Source of the DNA: Methylococcaceae bacterium
GTDB taxonomy: Bacteria; Pseudomonadota; Gammaproteobacteria; Methylococcales; Methylomonadaceae
Direction of reading: 5' to 3'
NCBI GenBank assembly: GCA_947505055.1
Contig: CANNLO010000319.1
Coordinates: 1-5,714 of the forward strand
DNA length: 5,714 bases
Part shown: positions 1-5,714 of the stretch, in pieces
Layout: each line of letters opens with the position of its first letter
Numbering within the stretch: the first letter of the stretch is position 1
Notes under the pieces: model-generated
What the model saw: only the letters and a program-made list of their open reading frames with translations
Told to the model about the DNA's origin: nothing
Databases searched by the model: none
Made by a program: the position numbers and the translations under genes

Positions 1-1820
1 AAGTCTGGAACCGGCGCAAAAACGGTGAAGTGTATGCGGTGATGGAAACCATCAGCGTGGTACGCGATGCCCAAGGTAAAGCCAGTCATTATATAGCCAT
101 GATCTCCGATATCACCTTGCTCAAGGAGCACCAAAGCGTGTTGGAGCACATCGCTCACTACGATGCCCTGACCAATCTGCCCAACCGTGTCCTGTTGGCC
201 GATCGTCTGCGTCAGGGTATGCTTCATAGCAAGCGACAGAAGCACAGGCTGGCCGTGGTATTTATTGATCTGGATGGCTTTAAGGCAATTAACGATAACT
301 ACGGGCATAGAGCTGGCGACCAGTTGCTGATTAAAGTGACTGAGCACATGCAGCAAGTCCTGCGCGAGGGCGATACCCTCGCCCGAATAGGTGGTGACGA
401 GTTTGTCGCCGTGCTGCTGGATCAGCCCTCTATGGTTGGCTGCGAGACCTTACTTAAACGCCTGCTTGCGGCTACTGCCAGACCGGTGCAGTTTGGCAAG
501 CTCAGTCTCAAGGTCTCAGCCAGTATGGGGATAACTTTCTACCCGCAGGAAGAAGTCATTGATGCGGAGCAACTGCTCCGTCAGGCCGACCAGTCCATGT
601 ATCAGGCCAAGCAAAGCGGCAAGAATTGTTACCACTTCTTTAACGTCGAGCTTGACCGGAACCTCCGTGGCCGTTACGAGAGTCTGGGGCGTATTCGTCG
701 TGCTCTGGATGACGGCGAATTCGTGCTGTTTTATCAGCCCAAGGTGAACATGCGTACCGGTAACATCATCGGTGCCGAAGCCTTAATCCGCTGGCAACAC
801 CCTGAAAGACAACTGCTCCTGCCAGGCGAATTCCTGCCGGTGATTGAGGATCATCCGCTGGCCATTGATATCGGCGAATGGGTGATCGACACAGCCCTTG
901 CCCAGATGGAAGCATGGCAGGCTGCGGGACTGGATATCCCGGTCAGTGTCAATGTGGGTGCCCGCCAATTACAGCAAGTAAACTTCGTCGAGCACTTGAG
1001 GGAGACGCTGGCAGCGCATCCCGACATCAATCCACGTCATTTGCAATTGGAAGTGCTCGAAACCAGTGCGCTGGAACTGGTCGGAGCCGCTCAAATCATC
1101 AAGACATGTCGGGAGCTAGGCGTGATGTTTGCTCTGGATGACTTTGGCACGGGCTATTCCTCGCTGACTTATTTGAAACGCCTGCCCGTTACCGAGATCA
1201 AGATTGACCAAAGCTTCGTGCGCAATATGCTTGAGGATCCCGATGACCTGTCTATTCTTGAGGGCGTACTCGGCTTGGCCACCGCTTTTCGCCTCCAGAC
1301 TATCGCCGAAGGGGTGGAGCAGATCGAACACGGTACCGTACTGTTGCAAATCGGCTGTGATGTAGCACAGGGCTACGGCATTGCCCACCCTATGCCAGCA
1401 AACCTGTTGCCCGGTTGGTCGGCGGCCTGGCGTCCTTATCCAGCCTGGACTGAGTCGCCTTCTTACAACCACGATATATTACCGCTGATTTATACCGGCG
1501 TTGAGCACAGAGCGTGGGGGATAGCCATCAGAAGTTACCTCAAGGGCGAGTCTGAAGCATCGCCACCCCAACATAACCTTTCGTTCTGTCGCTTCTGTCG
1601 CTTACTGGAAACCAATACGTTGAGCCGCTTTATTTCGCAACCCGCTTTTGAGGATATTGGGTCCTTGCACCTACAAATGCATGCCTTGGCAAAAGAGCTC
1701 TTTGAGCTTCATGACGCTGGCCGCAATCCCCAGGCGTTGGCAAAGCTTAAAGCATTCTATGAGCTACAGGGTGTCTTGCAGGAAAAATTGAAGGAATTGG
1801 TGCAAAAATACCAGCAATAG
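1..1820 (+). CDS. PAS-GGDEF-EAL-CZB cyclic-di-GMP cyclase/phosphodiesterase (5' end outside window)
   Basis: This is a bifunctional c-di-GMP enzyme, open from the window edge (codons in frame from base 3), so the true start lies upstream. Residues are counted from the GTG at 30, which is probably internal. The end of a PAS/PAC domain is seen first (WNRRKNGEVYAV before the GTG, then HYIAMISDIT at 20-29). The GGDEF domain follows (about 43-205) with an intact GGDEF motif at 121-125 and an RxxD product-inhibition site at R112-D115. The EAL domain (about 217-460) keeps E250-A-L, N308, E341, D370-D371 in DDFGTG, K391, E427 and Q447, so hydrolysis looks possible. The C-terminal ~110 residues fit a CZB zinc-binding domain, with H493, C520, H547 and H551 as likely ligands. 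The stop is TAG at 1818. No transmembrane segment is visible in the part present. Domain calls are confident; which activity dominates is unknown. A kinase relic follows directly downstream. Confidence 0.95.
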   Translation, partial: VWNRRKNGEVYAVMETISVVRDAQGKASHYIAMISDITLLKEHQSVLEHIAHYDALTNLPNRVLLADRLRQGMLHSKRQKHRLAVVFIDLDGFKAINDNYGHRAGDQLLIKVTEHMQQVLREGDTLARIGGDEFVAVLLDQPSMVGCETLLKRLLAATARPVQFGKLSLKVSASMGITFYPQEEVIDAEQLLRQADQSMYQAKQSGKNCYHFFNVELDRNLRGRYESLGRIRRALDDGEFVLFYQPKVNMRTGNIIGAEALIRWQHPERQLLLPGEFLPVIEDHPLAIDIGEWVIDTALAQMEAWQAAGLDIPVSVNVGARQLQQVNFVEHLRETLAAHPDINPRHLQLEVLETSALELVGAAQIIKTCRELGVMFALDDFGTGYSSLTYLKRLPVTEIKIDQSFVRNMLEDPDDLSILEGVLGLATAFRLQTIAEGVEQIEHGTVLLQIGCDVAQGYGIAHPMPANLLPGWSAAWRPYPAWTESPSYNHDILPLIYTGVEHRAWGIAIRSYLKGESEASPPQHNLSFCRFCRLLETNTLSRFISQPAFEDIGSLHLQMHALAKELFELHDAGRNPQALAKLKAFYELQGVLQEKLKELVQKYQQ

Positions 1821-1861
1821 CTGGAAGAAGTTGAGGCTATCCACTTAAACCCGGACAGCTT

Positions 1862-1960
1862 AATGAGGACATAGAAGTCAGAGTAAAAGACAATGGCCCC
1901 GGCATTCCTGAAGATCAGCAACAGCAACTATTAATGCCTTTTTACAGCACCCAACAGAAG
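1862..1960 (+). pseudogene. Histidine kinase HATPase domain relic
   Basis: A + strand frame open from 1835 to the TAA at about 2030 reads EVRVKDNGPGIPEDQ at 1874-1918 and then MPFYST at 1934-1951. This matches the G1 box (DxGPGIP) of a sensor histidine kinase ATP-binding domain followed by the usual PF(Y/F)ST segment. The histidine phosphoacceptor region, the N box and the GxGLGL G2 box are all missing. The frame upstream is closed by a TGA at 1832, and the downstream residues do not resemble a kinase. No start codon or ribosome binding site is seen. I infer a decayed fragment of a two-component kinase gene, cut at both ends. The motif match is strong for so short a stretch; the original family member cannot be named. 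Confidence 0.7.
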
Positions 1961-2026
1961 TCATCAGCGACTTTTGTAATATACTCGGCAAATCAGTATC
2001 TAGGTATTCATACGGATAGCCATCCC

Positions 2027-2043
2027 AAGTAAAGTAAAGTAAA
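2027..2043. repeat. AAGTA short tandem repeat
   Basis: Three full copies of the 5-base unit AAGTA plus a partial fourth (AA) run head to tail. The tract is non-coding, or lies at the tail of the kinase relic's frame, whose TAA stop falls inside it. No role is evident. Confidence 0.7.
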
Positions 2044-2191
2044 TTAGAACATGCGTAGATTATTCGTTGTGCTTGAAGCCATCTAATAAACATTTATAAA
2101 TTGGAGATGTGTACCCAAACCCCAAAAAGCTCTGAATGCTTTTAAAATCAAGGGAATATTTTTAATAGAAAAAACACTTTATCCTTCAAAA

Positions 2192-2205
2192 GCTATAATT
2201 ATAGC
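2192..2205. promoter_or_regulatory. 14-bp palindrome containing TATAAT
   Basis: GCTATAATTATAGC is a perfect palindrome and contains a consensus -10 hexamer (TATAAT at 2194-2199) readable on either strand. No good -35 element stands at the right distance on the + strand. It may be an operator, or a chance feature of AT-rich DNA. Confidence 0.25.
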
Positions 2206-2354
2206 GATTAAAAATCAGGATTCCATGTTCCGGTTCCTCCGTATTTTAAGACTAAAAACTAATTTGTTGTCGCATAAACCTGTTAGCCATTAATAATGCC
2301 GTCGTAATACCTTTGTGCATCACCTGATTCAGTTTGTTGCGTATTGATGCATAA

Positions 2355-2380
2355 ACAATCGATTGTGTAACTGATACACA
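2355..2380. promoter_or_regulatory. Two overlapping inverted repeats upstream of the hemerythrin gene
   Basis: ACAATCGATTGT at 2355-2366 is a perfect 12-bp palindrome. It overlaps by three bases a second inverted repeat, TGTGTA (2364-2369) and TACACA (2375-2380) with a 5-base spacer. Both are the size of a dimeric regulator site and lie ~90-115 bases before the start codon of the next gene. The regulator cannot be named from the sequence. Confidence 0.3.
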
Positions 2381-2394
2381 TATAAGTCGCTGTA

Positions 2395-2410
2395 TTTGAA
2401 ATATTTCAAA
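2395..2410. promoter_or_regulatory. 16-bp perfect palindrome, candidate operator
   Basis: TTTGAAATATTTCAAA is a perfect 16-bp palindrome ending 57 bases before the hemerythrin gene start. It includes TTGAAA, a five-of-six match to a sigma-70 -35 box, but the bases 16-18 further on (around 2420) make a poor -10. A regulator site overlapping the promoter is a reasonable guess and no more. Confidence 0.35.
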
Positions 2411-2455
2411 AATATCTGGATTTAGGGCTTAACACTCCCGTATTGATCTTAATAT

Positions 2456-2460
2456 GAGGT
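2456..2460 (+). promoter_or_regulatory. Ribosome binding site of the hemerythrin gene
   Basis: GAGGT stands 7 bases before the ATG at 2468, a good Shine-Dalgarno match and spacing. It supports this ATG as the start. Confidence 0.75.
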
Positions 2461-2467
2461 AAAAACT

Positions 2468-3961
2468 ATGGCACATGAAAAGCAGAGCAGCAATGTGCTT
2501 GTGGATTCTATTGATGTATTTCCATGGAATGAACATTTCAATACCGGAATACCTATCATCGATGAACAACACCAAAGACTGGTAATGTTAATAAATCGAC
2601 TGGCCAGTCATATAGCTCTCGGTTCAGATGACAAAGAATTAAATCTCCTTTTCCAAGAGTTGTTCGACTATTCGGTTTATCATTTCCAGACAGAAGAAGC
2701 TATTTGGCATGAGTATTTAACGAGGGACTCCCTGGAAATCGAGCATAAAGAAGAGCATAGCAATTTTATAGCGACTGTTCTTAATCTAAAAGCTAAAGAG
2801 AATACCCATCCATCCTCTGCATCAGAAGGCAATACGATCGAGGAAGTTCTGTCATTCCTGATTAGTTGGTTAGCTTTTCATATCCTAAAAAAAGACAAAT
2901 ACATGGCCTTGGTAGTGCAGGCCATTCAAAGTGGAATGCCACACGAGCAGGCAAAGATCCAAGCAAAGAAACAATTGCATAGTGGGATGGAAGCACTGAT
3001 AAATATTATGCTCTTAACTTACGGTAATCTTGCCACTAATGCCATGCAGTTGATGAAAGAGGTTGTCGAGCGCAAGCGAGCAGAACAAAACCTTCGCCTT
3101 ATTGCCGAGCATCTGGATCAAGCAAATCAGTATCTGGAAAAGCAATATACCGATTTCATCAGCGTATTATCACGCATTATTGAAATGCGGCCAGGCATAA
3201 AATGTGGACAATCAAAATATATCGCCGGAAAAGCCTTGCTGGTTGCCCGTAATCTTGGCATGGCCCCTGAAAAGGTAAAAGATATTTTTTATGCAGGCTT
3301 ACTTATACAGATCGGAAAAATGAGTTTGCCGGATACCTTGCTGAGTATACCTTTTGACGTATTGCCTTTCGTCAGCAAAAAAAAACATTTGAAACATTCG
3401 GTTGAAGGTGAGGCTTTATTGAAAGGGTTAACCAAATTAAATGGCGCATCCGTTTTAATTCGGCATCAATACGAAAACTATGATGGCTCGGGCACCCCGG
3501 ATGGCTTGGCTCAACAAGAAATTCCATTAGGATCGCGTATCCTCTCAGTTGTCAGAGACTATATTACATATCTTGATACTTCAAAAACAAAGGACGCCAT
3601 AGATTTTAATAACGCAATCAAAAAACTAAAAGCTGGACAAGGAAGCCTTTATGATCCTGATGTCGTCAATGCTTTTCTTGATGTGATCAAAGAGGAGATA
3701 GACATTGTAGATAACCTCCCAATACTTAATAAATCATGGAAGAGAAGTCAATTATGGGATACATCGGAGAGTCGTAGCTTGGCGAGTCTGGTTATAGACA
3801 TTCCATTGAACAAACTTAAACTCGGAATGAAAATAGAAAGTGTCTATTTTGATAATAAGCCGTATATTAAAAACTGCATCGTGGATGAAAAAATACTTAA
3901 GAATATTATGTCATTAACAGAGAATACCGGTACAGAACCCCTTATTAAAGTTATATTCTAG
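2468..3961 (+). CDS. Bacteriohemerythrin fused to a degenerate HD-GYP domain
   Basis: A 497-residue cytosolic protein with no signal peptide or membrane segment. Residues 19-150 form a bacteriohemerythrin with the full di-iron ligand set: H35 (IDEQH), H72 and E76 (HFQTE), H93 and H97 (HKEEH), H138 and D143 (HILKKD). Such domains bind O2 or respond to NO or redox state. A helical linker (about 185-228, with the PAS-linker-like VVERKRAEQNLR) leads to an HD-GYP-like domain (about 226-415). There the usual LLHDIGK is LLIQIGK at 278-284, the expected HHE is QYE at 334-336, GYP is GTP at 342-344, and the first metal histidine is Q248. H310, K284 and the DGSG segment remain. A small C-terminal domain follows (about 440-497). 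I infer a sensor whose output domain binds or signals without hydrolysing c-di-GMP. It starts after a good GAGGT site and stands alone, converging on the channel gene. The fold is confident; the signal and output are unproven. Confidence 0.93.
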   Translation: MAHEKQSSNVLVDSIDVFPWNEHFNTGIPIIDEQHQRLVMLINRLASHIALGSDDKELNLLFQELFDYSVYHFQTEEAIWHEYLTRDSLEIEHKEEHSNFIATVLNLKAKENTHPSSASEGNTIEEVLSFLISWLAFHILKKDKYMALVVQAIQSGMPHEQAKIQAKKQLHSGMEALINIMLLTYGNLATNAMQLMKEVVERKRAEQNLRLIAEHLDQANQYLEKQYTDFISVLSRIIEMRPGIKCGQSKYIAGKALLVARNLGMAPEKVKDIFYAGLLIQIGKMSLPDTLLSIPFDVLPFVSKKKHLKHSVEGEALLKGLTKLNGASVLIRHQYENYDGSGTPDGLAQQEIPLGSRILSVVRDYITYLDTSKTKDAIDFNNAIKKLKAGQGSLYDPDVVNAFLDVIKEEIDIVDNLPILNKSWKRSQLWDTSESRSLASLVIDIPLNKLKLGMKIESVYFDNKPYIKNCIVDEKILKNIMSLTENTGTEPLIKVIF

Positions 3962-4004
3962 AAGTCTGTTGAACGACAGCAATAGCTCATATCGCAGACG
4001 TTGG

Positions 4005-4123
4005 TTGAGTGTTCGGCGGTCCGGTCGGCGACAACTATCTTGACCGGTTGACCAATATGTAGGACAAGGGCGGATTTTAATTTTATTTGGAGTTCACCCC
4101 TTGCCTGCAATACGAACACTCAA
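4005..4123. repeat. 11-bp inverted repeat pair in the convergent gap
   Basis: TTGAGTGTTCG at 4005-4015 recurs exactly as its reverse complement CGAACACTCAA at 4113-4123, with 97 bases between. The arms do not extend further. The right arm lies inside the carbonic anhydrase relic. The spacing is long for a terminator hairpin. It could be the ends of a tiny non-autonomous element or an inverted duplication of the relic. No transposase or target-site duplication is visible. Confidence 0.4.
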
Positions 4124-4150
4124 TACATCACCCAAACCCTGGTCGAATGC
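4094..4150 (-). pseudogene. Beta-carbonic anhydrase relic
   Basis: Read on the - strand in a frame different from the channel gene, the bases just past that gene's stop encode AFDQGLGDVLSVRIAGKG and then TGA. This closely resembles the conserved beta-carbonic anhydrase segment FDQGxGDxFxVRVAGN, which normally sits just after the zinc-binding CxDSR motif. Both zinc-ligand motifs (CxDSR and HxxC) are absent, no start exists, and the downstream - strand DNA is not recognisable. I infer the remnant of a carbonic anhydrase gene that once followed the bestrophin gene. Only 18 residues support this, so chance is not excluded, though the run of matches is long. Confidence 0.55.
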
Positions 4151-5070
4151 TATGTTTTCGGTTGTTCCAGTAACGCGAAACAATGAAGTTTTATACTGTC
4201 GCAAATTGTATGCAAGGGTAAGTGACTTAAATTTTGGGTGTCGAATGGGTTTTGTAGCTCAATACCAATTCTGTCCAAAGACAACAAGGGATAAGCGACT
4301 AGTAAATAAATAAAAACGGCACTGAATCCCAGGTTTTCTATTAATGAAAACGGCAGCAATAATAAAAAAATCAAAATAAACCGCCGGGCTTTGATGGCAT
4401 AAACTACGGGCATAGGCGTTTTAAGGATTCTTTCACAACCACCCATGTGGTCAATCAGCAAAATACGTTGTCCTTCCAGTTTTTCAAAAACAAAGCCATC
4501 AATATGATTGCTAAACCGAGCCTGCTGTAATAAAGACGCTATTTTGCTAACAACAAACAGCGGCATGTGGCCAGCAGATTTCAGTGCCTCAAGTTCCTGT
4601 TGACTCAGTAAATCGGTTAAATCATCCAGGTTCTTACTATTGCGTAAAGATTCTCTAGTTGCAAAAGAAAATGCAACCGTCCATTTCACCATTTCTTTAC
4701 GCCATAGGCTCTCTTGAGGGCCGCTATTCAAAACCTCACTGTAATTTAAAGCCTGAATGACCAGGTTTCTGCTTTGGTTAACAATGCCGCCCCATAATTT
4801 TCGCGCCTCCCACCAGCGTTCGTGACCGGTATTGGTTCGAAACACCAGAACCAAACCGAGTACCACGCCGGTATATTCAAACGGAGTCACAGCAAGATGC
4901 GGCAAGGGCAGCCAGTATTGATCAAATACAACTATGAGTAAACAATAACAGGTCATTAACAGCAGACTGGGAAAAATGCGTGGCGTAACTGAACCTCGCC
5001 ACATCAGTGCGCCACGCAAAAAACCGGGTGATTCATCCTTATTGCTATGTAACTGTCTAGAATCTTTCAT
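4150..5070 (-). CDS. Bestrophin-family anion channel
   Basis: Bestrophins assemble as pentameric membrane channels for chloride, bicarbonate and similar anions. The 306 residues (from the ATG at 5070) match the bacterial family (PF01062, YneE/UPF0187 type, about 300 residues). Visible are a hydrophobic segment at about 32-51, a second at 65-78 leading into FRTNT (77-81) and RWWEARKLWG (85-94), then a soluble helical region, CERILKTPMP (212-221), a hydrophobic stretch at 231-262, and the IGIELQNPFD signature (268-277) near the C terminus. I chose the ATG at 5070 because AAGAG lies 8 bases ahead of it. An in-frame ATG at 5106 would add 12 residues but has no clear ribosome binding site. It is transcribed towards the hemerythrin gene. 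The carbonic anhydrase relic right after its stop codon suggests bicarbonate as a substrate, which is inference only. Confidence 0.92.
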   Translation of the reverse strand: MKDSRQLHSNKDESPGFLRGALMWRGSVTPRIFPSLLLMTCYCLLIVVFDQYWLPLPHLAVTPFEYTGVVLGLVLVFRTNTGHERWWEARKLWGGIVNQSRNLVIQALNYSEVLNSGPQESLWRKEMVKWTVAFSFATRESLRNSKNLDDLTDLLSQQELEALKSAGHMPLFVVSKIASLLQQARFSNHIDGFVFEKLEGQRILLIDHMGGCERILKTPMPVVYAIKARRFILIFLLLLPFSLIENLGFSAVFIYLLVAYPLLSLDRIGIELQNPFDTQNLSHLPLHTICDSIKLHCFALLEQPKT

Positions 5071-5078
5071 TTTTATAT

Positions 5079-5083
5079 CTCTT
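5079..5083 (-). promoter_or_regulatory. Ribosome binding site deciding the bestrophin start
   Basis: On the - strand AAGAG stands 8 bases before the ATG at 5070. The upstream in-frame ATG at 5106 is preceded by GCGGTAGCA, which is a weak site. This favours the shorter product. Confidence 0.55.
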
Positions 5084-5106
5084 AAGGCTAAAATTTTAGA
5101 ATTCAT

Positions 5107-5312
5107 TGCTACCGCGATGTGCCGCTGATAATTAAAAGCAGCAATACTATCTTTAGAGGTTGCAATATTATTTTAAACGAACATCTTTTAGTCCTTGTTA
5201 AAATAATCGCTTCAATGCCTTAAATTAAGAGAAAAGGCTAAATAAGTCAGCTATGGACATACTTTCTTTGTCAATGGTGCAGGCTTTTCCTTTTGGAGAT
5301 TGGCATTAAAAG
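5107..5312. other. Intergenic region upstream of the bestrophin gene
   Basis: AT-rich DNA between the bestrophin gene and the probable terminator of the next - strand unit. It should carry the bestrophin promoter, but I could not pick a convincing -35/-10 pair. CTTAAATTAAG at 5219-5229 is a small inverted repeat. I see no coding frame in it. Confidence 0.45.
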
Positions 5313-5336
5313 CTGTGCATTGGGCAATTGGCACAG
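5306..5336 (-). terminator. Probable rho-independent terminator of the TolC transcript
   Basis: CTGTGC (5313-5318) and GCACAG (5331-5336) pair as a hairpin that can be extended inward by ATT/AAT with a two-base bulge. On the - strand the hairpin is followed by CTTTTAA, a short U tract. It lies ~35 bases past the stop of the small - strand ORF at 5370, a sensible place to end transcription from the efflux gene. The U tract is short, so efficiency is uncertain. Confidence 0.5.
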
Positions 5337-5369
5337 ACTTGTTATTATCTTTTATACATCCATTTGACG

Positions 5370-5555
5370 TCATGGCATTCGCGTATCATTTTCAAGGCCG
5401 GCCTTTTCAGGACAGGTAAAGGTATTTTCGACTTCCAAAACACTACGTTTGGCTTGCTCAATCAGTTCATCGATTTCGGTACACAAGGCTTGTTCTTTTT
5501 TAAAAAACTTGAAAATCGAGGGTACTTTTTTTCTGGCTTGATTCTTAGCTCCCAC
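5370..5555 (-). CDS. Possible small hypothetical protein overlapping the TolC gene end
   Basis: A 61-codon ORF begins at a GTG (5555) that overlaps the end of the TolC-family gene by 11 bases in another frame, an arrangement suited to translational coupling. The product is rich in lysine and glutamate. It has a basic start (KNQARKKV), an amphipathic helix-like middle (TEIDELIEQAKRSVLEVEN) and two cysteines (residues 25 and 48). There is no signal peptide or membrane segment. I do not recognise the family. Its codon use looks protein-like and a terminator-like hairpin follows it, but the GTG has only a weak ribosome site (GGGA) and no ATG is available. It could be a real accessory of the efflux operon or just an open frame. 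Confidence 0.4.
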   Translation of the reverse strand: MGAKNQARKKVPSIFKFFKKEQALCTEIDELIEQAKRSVLEVENTFTCPEKAGLENDTRMP

Positions 5556-5714
5556 CTACTTTCCCGCCGAAATCGACACGACTATGTCCCAACAGGGTGC
5601 CGGTTGCGAAAGCGAGATCGATTAATGACACTTGATAGTCGCCTATGGCGCGGACTTCGCGTAACTGCGCTTCACCGAGGCGAGTGAGGGTTTCCAGCAC
5701 TTCGGTCATGGTTC
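5545..5714 (-). CDS. TolC-family outer-membrane efflux protein, C-terminal end (5' part outside window)
   Basis: The gene runs off the right edge of the window. The last ~55 codons are present, ending at TAA (5545-5547). The visible residues include EVLETLTRLGEAQL, then REVRAIGDYQVSLIDLAFAT and GTLLG. This is the typical last long helix of TolC/OprM-type outer-membrane channel proteins, where the usual pattern is LLxAxxxLxxAxxDYxxALxxLxxATGxL. Such proteins form the trimeric exit duct of RND, ABC or type I export pumps. The short tail after the helix (residues about 41-54) is unremarkable. The in-frame ATG at 5709 is almost certainly internal. The rest of the pump should be sought beyond the window. 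The family is confident from the motif; the substrate is unknown. Confidence 0.75.
   Translation of the reverse strand, partial: TMTEVLETLTRLGEAQLREVRAIGDYQVSLIDLAFATGTLLGHSRVDFGGKVGGS

Larger units (their letters stand above)
1961..2467. other. AT-rich intergenic region with no convincing gene
   Basis: About 500 bases between the kinase relic and the hemerythrin gene. All frames on both strands are short or lack a start. It contains an AAGTA tandem repeat at 2027-2043 and perfect palindromes at 2192-2205, 2355-2366 and 2395-2410, the last two within ~115 bases of the next start codon. It presumably holds the promoter of the downstream gene, but no clean -35/-10 pair could be picked. Confidence 0.6.

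Noticed and set aside
1116..1472. 118-codon - strand ORF inside the EAL region
   Set aside because: It is the antisense shadow of a strongly conserved EAL domain.
1878..2093. 71-codon - strand ORF
   Set aside because: It is antisense to the histidine kinase relic, and no family features or ribosome binding site are seen.
2270..2430. - strand open frame of ~50 codons, with residues such as IRNKLNQVMHKGITTALLMA
   Set aside because: It looks somewhat protein-like, but there is no start codon at its head, no ribosome binding site and no recognised family. It also overlaps the palindrome cluster.
3966..3979. CTGTT-GAAC-GACAG hairpin right after the hemerythrin gene
   Set aside because: The stem is short, includes a G-T wobble and has no U tract, so it does not support a terminator call.
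4021..4047. CCGGTC/GACCGG inverted repeat as a terminator for the hemerythrin gene
   Set aside because: The stem is only 6 bp with a 15-base loop, and no T tract follows directly. The T-rich run starts ~30 bases later.
4101..4313. 70-codon + strand ORF overlapping the end of the bestrophin gene
   Set aside because: It is mostly antisense to the conserved C terminus of the channel, has no ribosome binding site and resembles no known protein.
5328..5687. 119-codon + strand ORF
   Set aside because: Its second half is antisense to the TolC-family helix, which has clear homology on the other strand. The translation is low-quality and arginine-rich.

Overview
The window looks like chromosomal DNA from a gammaproteobacterium. 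The protein sequences would suit an aquatic or methylotrophic lineage such as Methylococcales, but that placement is an impression from memory and was not tested. There is no rRNA, tRNA, CRISPR array or intact mobile element. Base composition differs visibly along the window: the first gene and the last ~170 bases are GC-richer, and the middle (about 1960-5370) is AT-richer.

Layout. (1) 1-1820, + strand: the 3' part of a PAS-GGDEF-EAL cyclic-di-GMP enzyme with a C-terminal zinc-binding CZB domain. (2) 1835-2467: no intact gene. It holds a short relic of a histidine kinase ATPase domain (about 1862-1960), a small AAGTA tandem repeat and several palindromes close to the next gene. (3) 2468-3961, + strand: a hemerythrin domain with all seven iron ligands, joined to an HD-GYP-like domain that has lost its catalytic residues. 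This is the most distinctive gene here. (4) 3962-4149: a short gap with an 11-bp inverted repeat and, on the - strand, an 18-residue relic that reads like beta-carbonic anhydrase. (5) 4150-5070, - strand: a bestrophin-family anion channel. (6) 5107-5369: intergenic, with a probable - strand terminator. (7) 5370-5714, - strand: the 3' end of a TolC-family outer-membrane efflux gene, overlapped at its stop codon by a possible 61-codon ORF.

How it may fit together. The two large + strand genes are both built from cyclic-di-GMP output domains attached to metal-site sensor domains: CZB zinc in one, and hemerythrin di-iron for oxygen, NO or redox state in the other. The first looks catalytically complete for both synthesis and breakdown. 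The second probably senses without hydrolysing c-di-GMP, and may act through binding or protein contact. On the other strand, the bestrophin channel followed directly by a carbonic anhydrase relic suggests that a bicarbonate-handling gene pair once stood here and lost one partner. The histidine kinase and carbonic anhydrase relics lie on either side of the hemerythrin gene, so this stretch appears to have been rearranged or eroded.
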